Below are positions 57,166 through 64,000 of a stretch of 64,000 nt of DNA, one piece after another. This DNA comes from Fragum whitleyi (taxonomy: Eukaryota; Mollusca; Bivalvia; Cardiida; Cardiidae), in the NCBI GenBank assembly GCA_948146395.1, contig OX411544.1, positions 39,725,419 through 39,789,418 of the forward strand, in the 5' to 3' direction. The notes under the pieces are model-generated. The model worked only from the letters and a program-made list of their open reading frames with translations, had not been told where the DNA came from and made no database searches. Position 1 is the first letter of the stretch, and every line of letters begins with the position of its first letter. A program made the position numbers and the translations under genes.

Positions 57166-57297
57166 GCGTTCAGGATGACAAAACAGTTCAAACTGTTTGC
57201 AAATTATACCTTGCTTTGCATGTGCATTTCTGAATTAAGTGTGGTATAATTTGCAAACAGCTAGTTTGTACTATTTTGTTATCCTGAATGCAGGGCT
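57166..57297. mobile_element. Palindromic MITE M5
   Basis: gccctgcgttcaggatgaca and tgttatcctgaatgcagggc; inner tgcaaattatacc/ggtataatttgca. Confidence 0.88.
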
Positions 57298-57307
57298 GGA
57301 TATCTTC

Positions 57308-57462
57308 CTAAGGTAGTAGACCTGTAATAGTTCAGGAGTAATGAACGTTAACAATGATAAGCAATGTTTCCTAATGATTTTCATTTGGAAACCTCGGTTG
57401 ACATTGTGAAAGTTCATGAGGTTCGAAATGTTGCAGCACTATTACAGTTCCACTACCTCAAG
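57308..57462. mobile_element. MITE M3, fourth copy
   Basis: ctaaggtagtagacctgtaa to acagttccactacctca. Confidence 0.85.
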
Positions 57463-57464
57463 TC

Positions 57465-58130
57465 AAGATTACTTTATACGATTGTTTGTATCTTCTCTCA
57501 AATTGAAAGAGTCTCTAGTATTTTTTTTTGTATCAGATTATATTTAATAAGGAAATGATAGGTGAACAAATAAGGATAGCCATAATCCAAGATTATTCGA
57601 AAATGGATTAATATAATATTATGTATGATTTAGTTACCTAATTGGTTGGGCATGTTCAAACACATATTTTAATGATTACTTTAAGACAATAGCTTATAGC
57701 GCTAAACTATTAAAAGTATATATGCATAGATATATGGACTCTTACAAATTTGCACTATTTTACCCCCTTGCTTTTTAAGGGTCAACATCATGATTTGTAA
57801 GCATGAAAATTTACCTTAATTCCCTTATTCTACTATGAAGTCATTGCAAGTTTGTGCAATCTTAGAACTTTTTTAAAAAGAAAGAAAACCTGGAGTATAC
57901 TATAGCCTAACAATATTATCGACTTATAAATTTGGTCACAGATATTTCTAGCATTACTGAAGGCATTCAATTGAAACTTGGAAAATTTGTTCACTGCCAA
58001 AGGAGCAATCTATAATATCAAGGGGTTAGCTCTTGATCCATATTTTTATGAATTGTGTCCCCTTTTTGACTTTAATTTTTAATCCACATTGCAGCAGTTG
58101 ACAGCAATGCCCATGGTACTAACTCAACGC
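57465..58130. other. Intergenic, nothing recognised
   Basis: AT-rich, no gene or known repeat. Confidence 0.3.
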
Positions 58131-58131
58131 T

Positions 58132-58283
58132 TTAAGGTAGTAGACCCATAATAGTTCTGCAACATCTTGGAACTCAAGATCTTCAACAAAGTTAACGGAG
58201 GAAAATCATTAGGAAACCTTTGTTAACACTGTTGAACTTCATTACTCTCAAAATGTGGTGGAACTATTACAGGTCCATTACCT
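58132..58283. mobile_element. MITE M3, fifth copy
   Basis: ttaaggtagtagacccataa to tacaggtccattaccta. Confidence 0.87.
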
Positions 58284-58407
58284 AAAATATAGGTGTTTAC
58301 CAAAGTTTTGTACTATAAAGCTGACAAAATAGAAAATAGAAGTATGCATACAACAACCTATATGTAAGCAACCCAATATATGATATACCGTATATTGAAA
58401 AACATTA

Positions 58408-58450
58408 AGGCACCTATAAACATATAGGCAGTTATAACTGTTTAAAGCTG
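58408..58450. mobile_element. Hairpin MITE fragment (subfamily A)
   Basis: Loop and right arm (tataggcagttataactgtt) only. Confidence 0.7.
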
Positions 58451-58851
58451 ATGCATCGATATGCATGAAAATCTCTATACTTTATCATATATTATTCAAA
58501 CTTGTCCAAATAGAGATTATCTTTTTGAGACAAGTTTATAATTCAGTACTTAAAGATGCTAAAGATGCTACTTGCCTGGGGACTGAAATACATCTGAACC
58601 CAAATCTATGCAAGTATATTTATGTTGAAATTGGCTTGATCTAATGAGTTGAACTCAAACAAAACAGTTTCTTTCTAGAAATAATCTGCATATACTGCAT
58701 ATACTGCAGGTCCCTCATAATCTTATCAAAGGTAGATGCATAAGAAATTATACATATTATATTTTTTCTTTCTATGAAAAACATTAAAATCCAAAATGTA
58801 GCTATGTAAAAGTTGAATATTATATAAGCATGTTTCAATAACATAATATCC

Positions 58852-58925
58852 ATGGCTCAGTGCAAAACAGTTGTAAACTGTCTATAAAGATATATGCAGT
58901 TTACCACTGTTTTGCACTAAGCCAC
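58852..58925. mobile_element. Palindromic hairpin MITE (subfamily A), near consensus
   Basis: ggctcagtgcaaaacagttg paired to cactgttttgcactaagcc. Confidence 0.9.
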
Positions 58926-59073
58926 TGATATATAAATATGAATTACAGTTTGCAATATCAAAAGCATTATTTTAAATTTAAAAGCAAACTCTACCGGTGA
59001 TGTTACACTAAAATACTTTGATTTGACAGAAAGTCAATGTTGATTCATAGGACTACCTCTTCATGTAGACTAC

Positions 59074-59356
59074 AGCCGCCCTAATAGCGCAGTTGGTAGC
59101 GCGTTGGACTGTCAATCTAGAGGTCCCGGGTTCGATTCCCGACGGCGGCACTCATTCTTTCTGACTATTTGTCTCTCACCAATGGGTTGATACTCGTAGA
59201 CCTATGTGAGATAGCAGCTGGAGGCTAGGAAAGAATGTGATGGTTGTACTGGTAAGAGAAAAACCAGGAATCCATTGTTGGGTGCTCCAGCCGCCGCGAT
59301 ATAACTGAAATAATGTTGAAAGCGGCGTTAAACTCCATTCAATCAATCAATCAATT
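59074..59356 (+). mobile_element. Full-length tRNA-derived SINE, best-preserved copy
   Basis: Acceptor stem GCCGCC/GGCGGC pairs, D arm agcgcagttggtagcgcg, anticodon GTC, T arm gggttcgattccc, then body and (ATCA)n tail. Nearly identical to the copy at 56700, suggesting recent activity. Confidence 0.92.
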
Positions 59357-59459
59357 ATGTAGACTACAATTATGAAAATACTAAGACAATAAGAATAATT
59401 CCAAATATTGCTAAAGCATGCTCATTTAATGTTCTTTTAGAAGTCTGTGATATCAAATT

Positions 59460-59694
59460 TGTTAGCCCTTGTCATGCTAAATAAAAACAAAGCAATAATT
59501 TTATGAAAAATCAAAGTGCTAAGAGAACTGGATGGACAACAAGTCAGTATTTACATTGAAATTACAATTTTTTGCTTTAAAAGAAAATTCAGGTGGTGTA
59601 GACTAAGATCAGACTGCACATATGTGCAGGCTCATCTCTGTTTATACCTCCTACCACAGCAGGAACATTGCTGGTTAAGCATGACAAGGATTAA
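59460..59694. mobile_element. MITE M2, sixth copy
   Basis: ttagcccttgtcatgctaaa to aagcatgacaaggattaa with the centre agactaagatcagactgcac / gcaggctcatct. Confidence 0.85.
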
Positions 59695-59699
59695 TGAAT

Positions 59700-60565
59700 T
59701 ATGTAAAATGTATGTAAATAGCTGTATATAGAATAATGTATAATATACGACAAAAAGGTACTATTTTATACAGTAATATAAATCATCTTTTAAGTTGTTT
59801 TTTTTCTGTTAAATGGAACACATATCATAATGACAAACTCCTTTTGTATCCTTTTAAGTATTTTAGATACTTTTATGTATAGTTTAATTTCATAAAGTAA
59901 AATAGACAAGTGCTTTAACAGAACAGAATGTAATTTGAAACTTTAGAAATAGTTGTGGAATTAAGTAATTTCTCTAAGCTTTTCCCACAATATTTACTAA
60001 CTCACAGGATAGTTTCATTTTAAATTGGACAAACTGTCTTGATTTTGGGCCAGTCAAAATTTTGTTTTTGGACCAGAAAGGGCAACAATACTTCTGCTAA
60101 GTGTCTACTTAAATTAGATGGTCAATGTTAAAATACTCCTTCTGAATACAAAACCTCTAAAATAAATATACTGGTAATTTTAATTTTCAATGAAAGAAAT
60201 TGAATTTTCATATTTAAATAATTCATTTATCATTCATTAAAACTTATTAATTAATTACATATCATTTATATGGAAAATTTAGTGTTATATTTTTTTGTTT
60301 TTATATTGTTGCGTACCCAATGAAAAGTTTGAGATCTATTGTACATCGTATAATATTTATGTATGTAAGACACTTATGTACAAGAAAGGAAAAATGATGA
60401 AAAAATAGAATAATAAAAAATAAACTAATAACAGGATAATAAAATGTTGTTTTATTTTCTGTGAATTTGGACCACCTATGAACTTGAGGAATAGTAATCA
60501 TAAAACCAATTCCCACACAATACAACTTTTTGATGTTGCTAAAGAAAAAAGCTGTGGAAAACATT
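59700..60565. other. Intergenic, nothing certain
   Basis: Very AT-rich. A faint M1-like segment near 59940-60080 (tttcccacaatatttac, gggccagtcaaaattttg). A 119-codon minus-strand frame at 60301-60660 is low complexity and hydrophobic by composition. Confidence 0.35.
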
Positions 60566-60569
60566 GTAA

Positions 60570-61275
60570 AACAAGGATAACAGATGTGTTTCAGAAACAT
60601 CAAAGCCCCAGCAACAGCCATCATTTTGAAAAAGTGACCTTGAGAATATGACCTTGACATTGACTGATGACCTTTACTTAGATATCAACTGAAATGACTT
60701 GCAACAAGCAATACACTTGTGAAATATGAAAGCTGTAACATTTACAATTGCAAAGAAATGGCAAACGATGGTTTAAATTTAAAGCCTTGGAGCCTGTACC
60801 AACAGAAATATCTTGTCACATGTAATGCACATGTGATATATCAAAGCTGTAAAACTTACCAATCAAAAGTTAAGGCAAATGTTAAAGTTTTTAAGTTGAA
60901 ATAAAGTGACCATGAGGATATGACCTTGAAAATGATTGATAGCCTTGACTTTCAACTGAAAGGTGTTGTCATAAGCAATACACATGAGAAATATCAAAGC
61001 TGTATCACAAACCATTGCAAAGTAATGGCCAATGTGAAAGTTTAAATTTTACACTTATTTGACCTTCAAAATGACTTGGACCTTGACTAATAACCTTAAA
61101 GTTGGTACCTAGAGAAATCTCTTGTCACAAGCAATGAATATGTGAAATATGAAGGCTCTTTCACTTAGCAATCAAAATTTATGGCCAATTTTAAAGTTTT
61201 TAAGGGACAAACGAACAATAAGACAAAAAGACTGAACACACTGGGCAAATACAATATAGGCCCCCTATCTACCGA
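60570..61275. repeat. Dispersed gaccttgac repeat
   Basis: acaaggataacagatgtgtt to aggccccctatctaccgatg; ~3 units. Confidence 0.75.
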
Positions 61276-61346
61276 TGGTGATGACTTAGTACTTGTAAAT
61301 ATCTAGAGCATCTTTGGCCATTTTTCATCGCTTAAACAACTATTGA

Positions 61347-61391
61347 TGACTCGGCGCAAAACAGTTACAACTGTTTTGCGCTGTGCCATCA
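61347..61391. mobile_element. Hairpin MITE with deleted centre (subfamily A)
   Basis: gactcggcgcaaaacagtt is followed directly by acaactgttttgcgctgtgc: the inner stem and loop are gone, leaving a nearly loopless palindrome. Confidence 0.85.
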
Positions 61392-61960
61392 ATTTGTAGC
61401 ATAGCTCATTCTTTTCTAATGGAAACGTGATGAATTTTCAGTAATATAGATGTATTATAGACATTTTGGCAAAAAAAAGAAATAATAATTGCATGATTGT
61501 GACATTTTCCTTTTAAGTATGTTTTCTGACAAGAGAGACAAAAAAATAAAATCCTTGAATAATAGAATGAAAAAATCTTTTTCCATCCATCTGTTTTTTT
61601 CAATTTCATTCATCCATCAGGTGGGGCCCTAGTAAAAATGATTAAGAGATATGGTATTTGATAGGGCACAGAGGAAATGAATAATATTGACATACTATTG
61701 TCTCTCGAATTTTGTTTTTGTGGAGGGCCCCAACCATTGTGTATGTCTAGCCATATCATTAAATTTACCTTTACATTTTCATTAGATTAAGGAGACACAA
61801 ATATTGAATTGTATAGTTTGGATTAGTTTGCTTTTACGTGGTTTAAAACTGTCTTGAAAACAACCCGACATTTAAAAAGAGTCAAATTGGGACAAGTGCC
61901 TTTATAAGTTTCCCAAGAATTGGCAAAAGAAAAATATTTACCTTAAAAATGGGGTGGGCA

Positions 61961-62390
61961 GCTAGAGATCGAAACTTAAACTCCTGAGAGTAAGGAGTCC
62001 TTTGGACCCCTGACATATAAAATCAAAGAGTCCAAGCTCAAAGTAAGGAGTCACAAAAACAGGGAGAAATAATTCACGGAGAAAAAGAAGAAATTGCTTG
62101 TCACAAGCAATTTCTTCTTTTCCACAAGTTTCTCCTTCCAAAGAAGATTCACCAATTTCTTTAAAATACTCCTAGATGCAACCAAATATTTTCTTAAACA
62201 AATTTTGTAGTGAAAAGATCTAGTTCTGGCAAGGGTTGAAAAGAAAATACCCTGTGAATTTGTTTTTCAAAAAATACTCATATGACCTTTGGACTTCATC
62301 GGACTCCTTACTTGCAAAGGGAAGAAGCCCCATCTGGTAAAAAAGGAGTCTCAGACTCCAGGTCTCCCATTAGTGTCGAAACCTGGCAGC
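61961..62390. mobile_element. Related MITE with aggagtcc motifs
   Basis: gctagagatcgaaacttaaa to cattagtgtcgaaacctggc; repeated 'aaggagtcc/ggactcctta' and the palindrome aagaagaaattgcttgtcac. Confidence 0.7.
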
Positions 62391-62394
62391 TAGA

Positions 62395-63110
62395 GGCTTG
62401 AAAAATATACAAGTGTGAGAGATAAAAGGACGCAATGGGTAGGTGCAGCTTCCCAATATATATGCAATACTGTTAACAGTGGCTTTAAACCACATATAAG
62501 CACACAAATTTCTAGAATTAGTCAATGATCATCTTTATTACAATACTTAAAGCTGATCATTAAAAGTTCATTTTCCCATCAACCTTTGTTTTCACTCTAG
62601 TAAACCTAATTGAAAGATCTATTCTTTAATCTTTTAATTAAAAATGTAATGAATTTCTACCTCACGATTCATTGAGCTCGACCATCCAGCTAAATCTAAT
62701 GTGTCATTATGTTGCTATGGGGACGTATCTGCTCCAGTAAACATATGTGGCATATTATGACAAAAACAGAATTTGTAAATAGCTAAATGACTTAAGTTAT
62801 AAAGCAAAGATTTCATGGATTCAGGATGAAGTTTAATTACCTATTTTTCTCACCCAATCACAAATAAAAATCTGGCATTTGAGCTTTGATAAATAAAGCC
62901 CATAACCTATGTAACAAGGACACGTAAAACCCTGTAGAGTAATGATCAAGTCTTGTATGAATTAACCTGTTACTAAATGACAAAATTTAAATATTCCGAA
63001 TTGAAAGAGTTGAAGCCAACTATGTCAAATTGACTTTGAACTATTATTTCTTCTTCCCCTGGACAGAAAACATGTATAAATTGCCTATTTTGCCTATTTC
63101 TCCATTTTTA
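62395..63110. other. Intergenic, nothing recognised
   Basis: No gene, no repeat family recognised before the tandem array starts at ~63112. Confidence 0.3.
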
Positions 63111-63111
63111 A

Positions 63112-64000
63112 CTAGAACTGTCGCAGAGCGGACTAATACCCCCCCACCAGCACTTTGTCAGAATGCAAGTGCTATTAGTGCAGGATGTGTTTGTAACAAA
63201 TATTGAGGTCATATGCACCGTTTGCCTGAAGTTTCATGATTCTAGGTCGCTTGGTTTTTGAGTTAAAGTCCAGAAATGAAAATTAAACAAAAATTGACTG
63301 TGACCTTGACCTTTGACATATATGACCCAAAAACAATAGGGCACTTCCTTGGATCATGAGCAATATTTCCATAAAATTTCATGCTTGTAGGTCACTTGGT
63401 TCTCAAGTTAGAGTCCGGAAACGAAAATTGAACAAAGGCTGACTGTGACCTTGACCTTTGACCTATGTGACCCAAAAACAATAGGGCACTTCCTTGGGTC
63501 ATAAGAAACATTTGTATAAAGTTTCATGATTGTAGGTCACTTGGTTCTTGAGTTAGAGTCCGGAAACGAAAATTGAACGAAGGCTGACTGTGACCTTGAC
63601 CTTTGACCTATGTAACACAAAAACAATAGGGCACTTCCTTGGGTCATAAGGAAGATTTGTATAAAGTTTCATGATTGTAGGTCACTTGGTTCTTGAGTTA
63701 GAGTCTGGAAATGAAATTGGAAAGAAGGCTGACTGTGACCTTGACCTTTGACCTATGTGACCCAAAAACAATAGGGCACTTTCTTGGGTCATAAGGAACA
63801 TTTGTATAAAGTTTCATGATTGTAGGTCATTTGGTTCTTGAGTTAGAGTCTGGAAAGAAAATTGAACAAAGGCTGACTGTGACCTTGACCTTTTACCTAT
63901 GTGACCCAAAAACAATAGGGCACTTCCTTGGGTCATAAAGAGCATTTGTATAAAGTTTCATGATTGTAGGTCATTTGGTTCTTGAGTTAGAGTCCGGAAA
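63112..64000 (+). repeat. Tandem ~146-bp array, truncated by the window edge
   Basis: Starts aactagaactgtcgcagagc, then five-plus units (tgactgtgaccttgaccttt at 63297, 63441, 63587, 63735 and 63880; caatagggcacttccttgg). Continues past base 64000. Confidence 0.9.

Noticed and set aside
60301..60660. 119-codon minus-strand hydrophobic frame
   Set aside because: Very AT-rich composition gives runs of Phe/Ile/Leu; no motif, no splice context, no start context.

Overview
The window reads as AT-rich, repeat-laden nuclear DNA of a marine bivalve mollusc, probably a heterodont clam (inference). The evidence is split genes with GT-AG introns, two animal-type LRR-fibronectin receptors, tRNA-derived SINEs ending in ATCA repeats, and tandem-repeat-carrying elements of the kind known from bivalves ('pearl'/Helentron-like). 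Nothing prokaryotic is present.

Layout. (1) 1-31.3 kb, minus strand: 19 exons (18 clear, 1 tentative) of an ATG2-type autophagy lipid-transfer protein. The 5' part (chorein N-terminus) and the 3' end are not seen. Exon phases join perfectly across 31.3-12.6 kb and across 8.4-0.3 kb; a phase break between 12.6 and 8.4 kb says at least two small exons are unrecognised there. The LC3/GABARAP-interaction exon and the following WIPI-binding-region exon are clear. (2) 32.2-36.7 kb: a composite repeat made of about fourteen 145-bp units, with two copies of another repeat element inside. (3) 41.6-44.6 kb and 53.1-55.7 kb, plus strand: two paralogous receptors (signal peptide, LRRs, LRRCT, FN3, one TM, tail with YxN and RPLPxxP motifs), each with its whole reading frame in one exon behind a splice acceptor in the 5' UTR. 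(4) 56-64 kb: no gene seen; SINEs, hairpin MITEs and a tandem array running off the edge.

The most unusual structure is in the ATG2 gene. At eight exons, the exon edge together with its splice site has been copied into the adjacent intron, often in tandem (periods about 56, 102, 103, 109 and 126 bp, plus a 23-bp array grown from exon-internal sequence). These 'exon shadows' keep recognisable acceptors or donors. In most of those I translated (six of eight), read-through reaches a stop or leaves the frame.

A second theme is hairpin MITEs: about 16 copies of a ~75-bp near-perfect palindrome in two subfamilies; several TTAA-flanked, piggyBac-like families; and a palindromic core that recurs inside elements with unrelated ends.
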